From NCBI GenBank assembly GCA_029262455.1, contig JAJCZJ010000103.1, forward strand, positions 1 to 55,201: DNA of 55,201 nt, given 5' to 3'. Position 1 is the stretch's first letter. Each line of letters begins with the position of its first letter. Source of the stretch: Deltaproteobacteria bacterium (lineage in GTDB: Bacteria; Desulfobacterota; Binatia; HRBIN30; CADEER01). The translations under genes and the position numbers were made by a program. This document shows, piece by piece, positions 33,858-41,568 of the stretch. A model generated the notes under the pieces. That model was not told the origin of the DNA and ran no database searches. It was given only the letters and a program-made list of their open reading frames with translations.

Positions 33858-35372
33858 ATGAATACCAAATCCAACCTTACACAAAGCGCATTGCTCACCA
33901 GAGCGATGATTCTGGTCGTCGCCATCAGTCTTCTCGCAAGCTCTGCCTGCACACAAACGGAGACACAGACCACCACGGGTCCAACGAATATCGTGTTGAT
34001 TACCGTCGACACGTTGCGGGCCGATCGGCTCGCTCCGTACGGGTACGCCAAGAACGCTACCCCGTCCCTCGCCCGACTAGCTGCTGAGGGCATCCTCTTC
34101 GAGCAGGCGACGACGGACACCTCCTGGACCCTCCCCTCCCTCACCTCGGTCATGACGGGTCAGTACCCAACACGACACGGAGTGCGATCCTGGAACCATC
34201 GGCTGGCCGAGTCGGAACAAACACTGGCTGAGGTCTTGCGATCCAAAAACTACAGGACTGCGGCCATCCTAGGATCATACGCACTCGACCGGTACTTCGG
34301 TCTCGCACAGGGCTTCGACCACTACGATGACACGATGACCCGATCGATGTTCATTCTCGACCCGGGCAAGAAGAAGCCCAAGCCCGCCAATGCGCGCCCC
34401 GCCCGTGACACGCACGCGGCGCGCACGGCGTGGCAGATGCGACGCGAACGGACCAACGCCTACCGATCCGACAGCGACGTGGCCGACACCGCCATCGCCT
34501 GGGTCGAGGAAAACGAGGAAACTCCCTACTTCCTCTGGGTCCACTTTTTCGGCCCACACGAGAAGGACAAACGGACCGGGCTGAGCAAACGCGAAAAAGG
34601 GGCCTTTTTCAAAGAGCTGATCGCGCGCTACGACCCCGACGTTGCCACGATGGACCAGGAGGTTGGTAGACTCATCGACGCCATACGCAAGGCTCCTCAC
34701 TTCGATCGCACCGCGATCGTCTTCCACAGCGACCACGGCCAGAGCCTCCATGAGCACGGGGTGTTCGGGCACGGGCTGGACTTATTCGAATCCACAGTTC
34801 ACATCCCGCTCATCGTTCGCCTCCCAGGCGCGGAACGCGCCGGCGAACGCGTTCGCGATGTCGTCCGCAACCTCGATATTTTCACTACCGTCCTCGATCT
34901 CGCCGGAGTAACGCCCGAGAACGTCGAAAGCCGCAACCTGCTCGACGAACGCGACCGCAGCACCGACTACGCCTATATGGAGTCGTTCCTGACTCTTGGA
35001 TTTTCAGTGCGTGAAGCCGAGGTTGAAGGACGAAAGCGTAAGTTGAGCACGGTCCTGAAGGGAATCCGGACCAACGACGCAAAACTCGTCGCTGACAGCC
35101 CGGTTCTGTTTGAGGACAACAGAGCCTCCGAGTCACTGCCCAACGAGTTCGTCAGCGACCACACCAAAGTGAAACTGTACGATCTCGAGTCGGATCCGAA
35201 CGAAAAAGTAAACGTCGCCAAGTCGCAGCAGGCTGCTCGAGCGAAACTCATGCAACTATTGGCAGCGCACAAAGCAGAGAGCGAGGCTGGACCACAACAG
35301 GTCCTCGACGACGCCGCGATCGAGAGGTTGCGAAGCCTCGGCTACGACCCCAAAAAGTTGGAAAAACAGTAG
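33858..35372 (+). CDS. Sulfatase-fold lipoprotein with threonine at the nucleophile position (copy 1)
   Basis: This 504-residue protein has a lipoprotein signal peptide ending LLASSAC (Cys31). The alkaline-phosphatase-superfamily core begins NIVLITVDTLRADRLAPYGY with Asp51 and Asp56, followed by SWTLPSLTSVMTGQYPTRHG. Aligned to the sulfatase CxPSR motif, Thr91 occupies the formylglycine position and Leu95 replaces Arg. FHSDHGQSLHEHG supplies further metal ligands, and YDLESDPNEKVNVA is the usual tail. Thr nucleophiles are known in phosphoethanolamine and phosphoglycerol transferases of this superfamily, so phospho- rather than sulfo-chemistry is possible (inference). ATG 33858. It is the first of three similar genes. 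Confidence 0.87.
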   Translation: MNTKSNLTQSALLTRAMILVVAISLLASSACTQTETQTTTGPTNIVLITVDTLRADRLAPYGYAKNATPSLARLAAEGILFEQATTDTSWTLPSLTSVMTGQYPTRHGVRSWNHRLAESEQTLAEVLRSKNYRTAAILGSYALDRYFGLAQGFDHYDDTMTRSMFILDPGKKKPKPANARPARDTHAARTAWQMRRERTNAYRSDSDVADTAIAWVEENEETPYFLWVHFFGPHEKDKRTGLSKREKGAFFKELIARYDPDVATMDQEVGRLIDAIRKAPHFDRTAIVFHSDHGQSLHEHGVFGHGLDLFESTVHIPLIVRLPGAERAGERVRDVVRNLDIFTTVLDLAGVTPENVESRNLLDERDRSTDYAYMESFLTLGFSVREAEVEGRKRKLSTVLKGIRTNDAKLVADSPVLFEDNRASESLPNEFVSDHTKVKLYDLESDPNEKVNVAKSQQAARAKLMQLLAAHKAESEAGPQQVLDDAAIERLRSLGYDPKKLEKQ

Positions 35373-35406
35373 GGAATACCCCCCGCACCCACAGATCCCG
35401 CCATCG

Positions 35407-36822
35407 TCAGAACTGAAAGTAGATGAATCGGGCGGAATCCGGCGAGAATAGAAAAACCACTAGCCCGACGAGCGAGTAACCGAGTCCCTGGACCAAGGGA
35501 GGAAGGTCGGTGTAGCGCCGACGCAAGCGCATCGGATCCCCAGACAAGTGCAGGGCGAGGCTCACCAATACGACAATCAGCGCAATTTGGGCCGACGAGT
35601 GCACTTGGAGCTGATAGCCCCAGTGACCGAGTCGGTTAAAAATCACCGCCGCGGCTTCCGAATCAGAGGCTCGGAAGAACACCCAAGCAACGCAAACCAT
35701 GTGGAACGTGCCGATTTGTTTCGCGATACGAATCAACGGTGCGGACTCGACGATCGGTTTCCCCTGCGTCCAGAGTCGATGCAGCGCTAGCCACAACCCG
35801 TGAATCGCTCCCCAGATGACGAAGTTCCAGGACGCACCATGCCAAAGCCCTCCCAAGAGCATGGTGATTGCGAGGTTCACATAGGTTCGAAACGCGCCGC
35901 GCCGGTTGCCACCCATCGAGACGTACAGATAGTCCCGCAACCATGTGGACAGTGAGATATGCCAGCGTTGCCAGAACTCCCTCGGGTTGGACGAAAGATA
36001 GGGCCGATTGAAGTTTTCGGGAATTCGAAACCCAAACAAAGCCGCGAGCCCGATCGCGATATCGCTGTAGCCGGAGAAGTCGAAGTAGATCTGGTACGCG
36101 TAACTATAGATCGCCAGCAGCACGTTCGCCGCGCCGTACGAACGCGGATTCTCGAACACAACATCGACGTACTCACCGATCGTGTCGGCCAGTACGACCT
36201 TCTTGAACAATCCAGCAGCAATACGGACGAGCGCCATTTCGACTTCGCTCGGCGTCGCACGGCGATCCGATTCGAGCTGTGGCAGGAAGTCGCGCGAACG
36301 CACGATCGGCCCCGCAACCAGCTGCGGAAAGAACGAAACAAAAAGAGCGAAGTCGACGAAGCTACGCGTCGCCTTTTGCTGCCCCCGATAAAGGTCGATC
36401 GAGTAGCTGAGGGTTTGGAAGGTATAGAACGATATGCCCACCGGGAGCACGATGTCCCACAACGGCGAGGCATTTGTGAGGACCGTGGTTTGGCCGAACA
36501 GCGCCTGCCACTGCTCCAAGCAGAATCCACCGTACTTGAAGAACCCAAGAACGCCGAGATTCCCCAGCAGGCTGAGCATGAGAAGCAGGCGACGCACCGT
36601 CGCCGATCGCGCCGCCTCCATACGCAGGCCGATCGAAAAATCCAGGACCGTAGATCCCAGCAACAGGAGTACGAAAGGCGGATTCCAAGACCCGTAGAAC
36701 ACGTAGCTGGCGACCAACAAGACGATCTTACGCGCGCGCGTCCAGGTGCCCGGCACCACGCCGTAGTACACAGCTAATAAGACTGTGAAGAAGACAACAA
36801 ATTCGAGACTGTTAAAGACCAT
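35407..36822 (-). CDS. MBOAT-family O-acyltransferase (AlgI-like)
   Basis: This 471-residue polytopic protein has the MBOAT signatures FWQRWHISLSTWLRDYLY (283-300) and GGLWHGASWNF with catalytic His328. It also has FNSLEFVVFF at the start, FGYYGS-type VFYGSWNPPF, FDFSGYSDIAIGLA and GFRIPENFNRPYLSSNP, all typical of AlgI/PatA-type exopolysaccharide O-acyltransferases. It probably moves an acyl group across the inner membrane for transfer to a periplasmic glycan, often with an SGNH partner, and several SGNH genes lie in this window. ATG 36822 matches the conserved N-terminus. The gene lies antisense between two sulfatase-like paralogs. Confidence 0.92.
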   Translation of the reverse strand: MVFNSLEFVVFFTVLLAVYYGVVPGTWTRARKIVLLVASYVFYGSWNPPFVLLLLGSTVLDFSIGLRMEAARSATVRRLLLMLSLLGNLGVLGFFKYGGFCLEQWQALFGQTTVLTNASPLWDIVLPVGISFYTFQTLSYSIDLYRGQQKATRSFVDFALFVSFFPQLVAGPIVRSRDFLPQLESDRRATPSEVEMALVRIAAGLFKKVVLADTIGEYVDVVFENPRSYGAANVLLAIYSYAYQIYFDFSGYSDIAIGLAALFGFRIPENFNRPYLSSNPREFWQRWHISLSTWLRDYLYVSMGGNRRGAFRTYVNLAITMLLGGLWHGASWNFVIWGAIHGLWLALHRLWTQGKPIVESAPLIRIAKQIGTFHMVCVAWVFFRASDSEAAAVIFNRLGHWGYQLQVHSSAQIALIVVLVSLALHLSGDPMRLRRRYTDLPPLVQGLGYSLVGLVVFLFSPDSARFIYFQF

Positions 36823-36960
36823 TATCGCGAAGGACCTACAGGCGGCAGACAAAACGAGGATTTTCGTTGAAGATCAAGTCCCGCGTGTGCGCTCCGACAA
36901 GGCCCTCTGCGCCTGCCTTCACGAAGTCAACTCCACGATCCCGCATTGCGGTGTCTTGCG

Positions 36961-36994
36961 GCGGCCATCGAGAGCCTCAATAATCGACAGCTTC
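36961..36994 (+). promoter_or_regulatory. Leader of sulfatase-like copy 2, shared with copy 3
   Basis: The 34 bases before ATG 36995 align without gaps to the 34 bases before ATG 38526. Counting the ATG, 28 of 37 positions match, including TCAATAATCG (36977-36986). The resemblance could be a retained piece of the duplicated unit or a conserved control site; there is no Shine-Dalgarno. Confidence 0.4.
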
Positions 36995-38452
36995 ATGCGA
37001 CCAAACACAAAAGACACTCAATCGGCTCTTCTCTGGATCCTCCTGGCCTGTTCCCTTGCCGCCTGCCGCAGCACAGACGTCCCGCCCAACATCGTACTCA
37101 TCACGGTAGACACGCTGCGGGCCGACCGACTCACGCCGTACGGTTACGACAAGATCGACACACCGGCGATCGCGCAACTGGCTAGTGAGAGCATTCTGTT
37201 CGAGCAGGCGGTCGCCGACACCTCATGGACCCTTCCTTCGCTCAGCTCGGTCATGACCGGGCTCTATCCGACGCAACACGGCGTGCGATCCTGGAATAAT
37301 CGGCTGGCCGAGTCACAGCAGACACTGGCTGAGGTTTTGCGGTCCAACAGCTACACCACCGCCGCCATCGCTGGATCCTATGCGCTCGATCGATATTTCG
37401 GCCTTGCCCAGGGCTTCGACCACTACGACGACACGATGACGCGATCGCTGTTCATCCAAGACCCGACAAAACCGAAACCCAAAGCGCCAAAGGTGCTCGA
37501 CTCCTACCTGGCGCGAATGCATCGCCAGCATACCAACGCTTATCGGCCCGACAGCGAAGTGGCGGACACCGCAATTGCGTGGATCGAGGGCAATCAAGAC
37601 ACCCCATATTTTCTTTGGGTCCACTTTTTGGGTCCGCACGAGAAGGACAAGCGAGCGCACGTAAGCCAGCGCGACTGGAATTCCTATGAAGATGAACTAG
37701 TCGCGCGCTATGATCCCGACGTCACCACGATGGACCAAGAGGTCGGCAGATTTGTAGACGCGATCCATAAGACCCCCCACTTCGACGACACAGCCATCAT
37801 CTTCCACAGCGACCACGGTCAGAGCCTCAAGGAAAGAGGCAAGTTCGGCCACGGGACGGACCTGTTCGACTCCACCGTCCATGTCCCGCTGATCGTGCGA
37901 CTCCCCGGAGCAGAGCGCGCGGGGGAACGCGTTCGCGACATCGTTCGCAACCTCGATATCTTCAGCACAGTCCTCAACCTGGCCGGCGCAACGGCCGAAA
38001 ACGTTGAAAGCCGCGACCTGCTGGCCGAACGAAATCGCACGAGTGACTACGCATATATCGAGTCGTTCCTGACGATTGGCCTTCTCGGGCATGAAGCGGA
38101 AATTGAAGGACGAAAACGAAAGCTAAGTACTGTCCTCAAAGGGGTTCGGACCAACAACGCAAAACTCGTCGCAAGAAGCCCTGTTCTGTTCGAGAACAAC
38201 CGCGTTTCCGAATCCCTGCCGCCTGAGTATATCGAAACCAAGACCAAGCTGAGCCTTTACGACCTATCGTCGGATCCGGACGAAATGGTGAATGTCGTGA
38301 GGTCACAGCAAGCCGTCCGATCGAAACTCGTGCCGCTGCTCGCCAAACACCAGGCAGAAGTCCAACCCGGGGAAGAACAGGATCTCGACGAGGCGGCGCT
38401 CGAAAGGCTCAGGAGCCTCGGCTACGACCCCCAGCCGTCAAGCGATAAGTGA
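36995..38452 (+). CDS. Sulfatase-fold lipoprotein with threonine at the nucleophile position (copy 2)
   Basis: This 485-residue protein has a lipoprotein signal ending LACSLAAC (Cys24), then NIVLITVDTLRADRLTPYGYDKID and SWTLPSLSSVMTGLYPTQHG with Thr79 at the nucleophile position, and FHSDHGQSLKERG. It closely resembles copy 1, sharing SYALDRYFGLAQGFDHYDD and the C-terminal ERLRSLGYDP, and more loosely copy 3. ATG 36995 is chosen because it starts the signal peptide; the frame is open upstream to 36785 but overlaps the divergent MBOAT gene. Located in the outer part of the envelope; probably acts on phosphate or sulfate esters of the surface glycan, substrate unknown. Confidence 0.87.
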   Translation: MRPNTKDTQSALLWILLACSLAACRSTDVPPNIVLITVDTLRADRLTPYGYDKIDTPAIAQLASESILFEQAVADTSWTLPSLSSVMTGLYPTQHGVRSWNNRLAESQQTLAEVLRSNSYTTAAIAGSYALDRYFGLAQGFDHYDDTMTRSLFIQDPTKPKPKAPKVLDSYLARMHRQHTNAYRPDSEVADTAIAWIEGNQDTPYFLWVHFLGPHEKDKRAHVSQRDWNSYEDELVARYDPDVTTMDQEVGRFVDAIHKTPHFDDTAIIFHSDHGQSLKERGKFGHGTDLFDSTVHVPLIVRLPGAERAGERVRDIVRNLDIFSTVLNLAGATAENVESRDLLAERNRTSDYAYIESFLTIGLLGHEAEIEGRKRKLSTVLKGVRTNNAKLVARSPVLFENNRVSESLPPEYIETKTKLSLYDLSSDPDEMVNVVRSQQAVRSKLVPLLAKHQAEVQPGEEQDLDEAALERLRSLGYDPQPSSDK

Positions 38453-38491
38453 TGCACTCGGCGCCAAATCCACAATCGCCTGCGTCTAGCA

Positions 38492-38525
38492 GCGGCCACT
38501 GGCACACTCAATAATCGTCGGCTTG
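38492..38525 (+). promoter_or_regulatory. Leader of sulfatase-like copy 3, shared with copy 2
   Basis: This is the ungapped counterpart of 36961-36994, with TCAATAATCG at 38508-38517 directly before the start region. It lies within the 73-bp gap between copies 2 and 3. The function is uncertain; duplication residue is the simplest reading. Confidence 0.4.
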
Positions 38526-40007
38526 ATGGTAAAAACCCTAGGGTATTCGAGATTCGCCTACTGGATCGTTCTGGCTTGCCTTGTCGCTGGGTGTAGCAGC
38601 GACGCGCCGACACTCCCGAGACGCCGGCACAACATCGTTCTCATCACGGTCGATACGCTTCGGGCCGATCGGCTGACACCATACGGCTACGACAAGATCG
38701 ACACGCCGGCGATCGAGCAACTGGCGCGCGAGGGCATCCTCTTCGAGAAAGCGTTCGCCGACACCTCATGGACCCTTCCTTCGCTCAGCTCGGTCATGAC
38801 GGGTCAGTACCCAACCAGCCACCGAGTGAGGTCATGGAACAATCGCCTCGAAGACTCTCACCACACGGTTGCCGAGATCCTAAAAGCACAAGGCTACAAG
38901 ACGGCCGGAATCGTCGGGTCGTATCCGCTCGATCGCTACTTCGGGCTAGGCCAGGGCTTCGACTACTACGACGACAAGATGACGCAAGCCCTGTTTGCAG
39001 ACGCAGCGCCGCGCGACCCGGCGAAGCCAACCAAACAACTTGCTCCCGACGCGTCGGCGAAACATCGAGCGATCTGGCAAATGACCCGGGAGAAGACCAA
39101 CGCCTACCGGACTGATACGGAAGTCGCCGACGCTGCGATCGAATGGCTTCGAGAAAACCAAGCTGAACCCTTCCTACTCTGGGTCCACTTCTTCGGACCG
39201 CACGAGAAGGGTAAGCGAACCGGCCTCGAGAAAGGCGAAAGAGAAGCTCACATTGCAGAACAGATTGCCCGTTATGATCCCGCAGTCGCGGAGATGGACA
39301 CGCAGGTGGGTAGGCTCTTGGGTGAATTACGAAAGTCACCCACTTCCACCAACACGGCGATCATCTTCCACAGCGACCACGGCCAGAGTCTCAAGGAGCA
39401 TGGCTGGTTCGGCCACGGGATGGACCTCTTCGACACAAACGTCCATATCCCACTCATCGTCCGTTTACCCGGGGCGGACAGGGCCGGAGAGAGAATCCAA
39501 CATGTCGTCCGCAACCTCGACATTTTTGCCACGATCCTCGATCTTGCAAACCTTCCGCCAGAAAAGGTCGAGAGCCAGAGCCTGCTCGCCACCAACCCCA
39601 GGCGCAGCCCCCACGCGTTCGTCGAAACCTACCACACTCTAAGTCTTTTTAGCCGCAAGGCAGACGTCGATGGGCGCGAGCGCCGCGTCGGTACGATTCT
39701 GCACGGACTGCGAACTGCTGACGCGAAACTCGTCAGGAGTATTCCAGCCCTCGCTCCGAGCGAAGATTCCGCCGACCCGCTTCCACCTGACTACGTTAGC
39801 CAAGGCACCTCGACACAAATGTTCGACATGAAGAGTGACCCTGGAGAGACCCGCAATCAAGCTTCCAAGGAGGCGGATCGGCTGAACGCAATGATTCAGC
39901 TGCTGCAAGATCATCAGACGACTGGAAGTGAAAACCATCCCCGCCATCAACTCGACGAAGCCGCCAAAGAGCGCCTGCGCAGCCTAGGGTACCCTGTTCC
40001 CGAATAA
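38526..40007 (+). CDS. Sulfatase-fold lipoprotein with threonine at the nucleophile position (copy 3)
   Basis: This 493-residue protein has a lipoprotein signal ending LACLVAGC (Cys23), then NIVLITVDTLRADRLTPYGYDKID and SWTLPSLSSVMTGQYPTSHR with Thr83 in the nucleophile position. The His of the usual HG after the motif is followed by Arg here, a small deviation from copies 1 and 2. FHSDHGQSLKEHGWFGHG is present, and the tail reads FDMKSDPGETRNQA. ATG 38526 is used; a TTG three bases earlier is the alternative. It follows copy 2 by 73 bp in the same direction. More diverged from copies 1 and 2 than they are from each other. Confidence 0.86.
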   Translation: MVKTLGYSRFAYWIVLACLVAGCSSDAPTLPRRRHNIVLITVDTLRADRLTPYGYDKIDTPAIEQLAREGILFEKAFADTSWTLPSLSSVMTGQYPTSHRVRSWNNRLEDSHHTVAEILKAQGYKTAGIVGSYPLDRYFGLGQGFDYYDDKMTQALFADAAPRDPAKPTKQLAPDASAKHRAIWQMTREKTNAYRTDTEVADAAIEWLRENQAEPFLLWVHFFGPHEKGKRTGLEKGEREAHIAEQIARYDPAVAEMDTQVGRLLGELRKSPTSTNTAIIFHSDHGQSLKEHGWFGHGMDLFDTNVHIPLIVRLPGADRAGERIQHVVRNLDIFATILDLANLPPEKVESQSLLATNPRRSPHAFVETYHTLSLFSRKADVDGRERRVGTILHGLRTADAKLVRSIPALAPSEDSADPLPPDYVSQGTSTQMFDMKSDPGETRNQASKEADRLNAMIQLLQDHQTTGSENHPRHQLDEAAKERLRSLGYPVPE

Positions 40008-40020
40008 AAACTCTGAGCGC

Positions 40021-41346
40021 TCAATCGTCGCTCAGGTACCCGAGAGCTCGGAGACGCTCTTTCCTCGCTTCGTCGCCGACCTCCGGGTCGATCCGACGTC
40101 GTTCGCGACGGACCAAAGAATAAGAATCGACCCGAGGCAACAGGTCCCCGTCCCGGAGCGCTTCCGCTGCAACGCGACCCGGCATATCCGCCGCAGCTGG
40201 CAATCCGAGCAATTCGAGCAAGGTCGGCATGACGTCCAATGCATCGAGCGGCGCTTCCAGAACTCCGCGACGCACTCGCGGCCCGCTCAACATGAACAAT
40301 CCGAGTGCTGTCTTTTCGGTCTTGTGGGTTCCACCCTTCTTTTTCTTGTCGTCATAGCGCTCAAAGCCATGGTCAGAGAGTACCAACAAATGATCTTCAG
40401 GCTCGATCATCATCAGAACACGACCCACCAACCAGTCCAACCGACGCAGGTACTCGACGACTCGATCACTGCCCCAATCTTCTCCCGGCAGCGCCTCGTG
40501 CGTATGCCAGGCATAGTGCGCGAGGTCGTCAAATCCGCGCACATACAGGAGGAGCAAGTCGACCGGATGCGAACGGCTCCCAATCAAAGCCATCTCGATC
40601 ACTTGCGTGTCGACCCGCTCCGCACGTACGGGAGATGTGTACACATACTGATCGACCGGCGTCAGCCCGGTCAGCTCATCGAGGAGTGCAGGAGGATAGA
40701 CGACATCGCTTAGCCCCTGCGAAACACCATCCCAACCATCGCGCTTCAGAGTCTCGGCAAACCGGTCGACAAACTTGTCGCCGACGACGAAACCATCGAC
40801 CGGTTCCGCAGGAACCGTCGACCACCAGTTGACGACTCCAACACGTCTGCCCAGTTTCGTCGCCACATTCCAGATCGCCGGCACTTTTCGATGCTCGGAC
40901 GAATAGAGCACTTCATCCTCTTCCGATTCATCGACGACGAATTGGAGGATGCCATGAACCTTCGGCAACTGGCCGGTAACAAACGTCGTCCAGATCCGCG
41001 GTGACAACGGGGGAAGCCCGGTCGAGGCCACATCGACCACACCAGTCACACCTCGCTCCGCAATACCGGCAAAATTCGGTACGATTCCGTCATCGATCGC
41101 CGCACGGAGCAGTGCAGGCGGCACGCCGTCTACGCCTAGGAAAACGACACGCCCCCTCGGCGGTCGCTGCTCCACCGCTCCATCGACTCGGACCTCCATA
41201 GAAGTTGCAACGTCAGAAGTTGCAAGGTCGTCGGTCGCATGAGCGCTCGGCAGCGCCCCCAAAGAGAGCACCTCGTGCACGCCATACACTAGCAACACCC
41301 ACCCAACAAAGTGTGAGAGGCGCAAAATACTTGAGGCCCTCCGCAT
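40021..41346 (-). CDS. Type I phosphodiesterase / alkaline phosphatase superfamily protein
   Basis: This 441-residue exported protein has a signal peptide with a probable cleavage after LPSAHA. The catalytic domain has VFLGVDGVPPALL (Asp73), LPPLSPRIWTTFVTGQLPKVHGI with Ser115 as the apparent nucleophile, LSDHGFERYDD, and DVMPTLLELLGLPAAADMPG. It parallels the protein at 13883-15217 motif for motif, so the two are paralogs. It is convergent with sulfatase-like copy 3 (13-bp gap). Start ATG 41346; a further in-frame codon at 41382 is less likely. Likely acts on a phosphodiester in a periplasmic glycan or lipid; unproven. Confidence 0.85.
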   Translation of the reverse strand: MRRASSILRLSHFVGWVLLVYGVHEVLSLGALPSAHATDDLATSDVATSMEVRVDGAVEQRPPRGRVVFLGVDGVPPALLRAAIDDGIVPNFAGIAERGVTGVVDVASTGLPPLSPRIWTTFVTGQLPKVHGILQFVVDESEEDEVLYSSEHRKVPAIWNVATKLGRRVGVVNWWSTVPAEPVDGFVVGDKFVDRFAETLKRDGWDGVSQGLSDVVYPPALLDELTGLTPVDQYVYTSPVRAERVDTQVIEMALIGSRSHPVDLLLLYVRGFDDLAHYAWHTHEALPGEDWGSDRVVEYLRRLDWLVGRVLMMIEPEDHLLVLSDHGFERYDDKKKKGGTHKTEKTALGLFMLSGPRVRRGVLEAPLDALDVMPTLLELLGLPAAADMPGRVAAEALRDGDLLPRVDSYSLVRRERRRIDPEVGDEARKERLRALGYLSDD

Positions 41347-41568
41347 CACCTGGTAGTTAGCGGGCTTAGTGCCGCGGCTCAACTCTCATCCGATCGCGCA
41401 GACGGGCGCAACGCTCTCAACTCCGAAAGGCACGTCCCGCGTGAGAATCCAAACCCTCATCGGTCGATCTGCCACACCTCGGACACGCCACAGCGTCTAT
41501 TCGAGTGACAGTTCCATTTCTCGAGCGAGGCGGCTAGCGCCGCGCGCCCACTTCGCCGGGCTGGCTCT

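Noticed and set aside
40014-40023. TGAGCGCTCA palindrome in the convergent gap between 40007 and 40021.
   Set aside because: Only ten bases, overlapping the end of the phosphodiesterase gene and lacking a T-tract; too weak to call a terminator.
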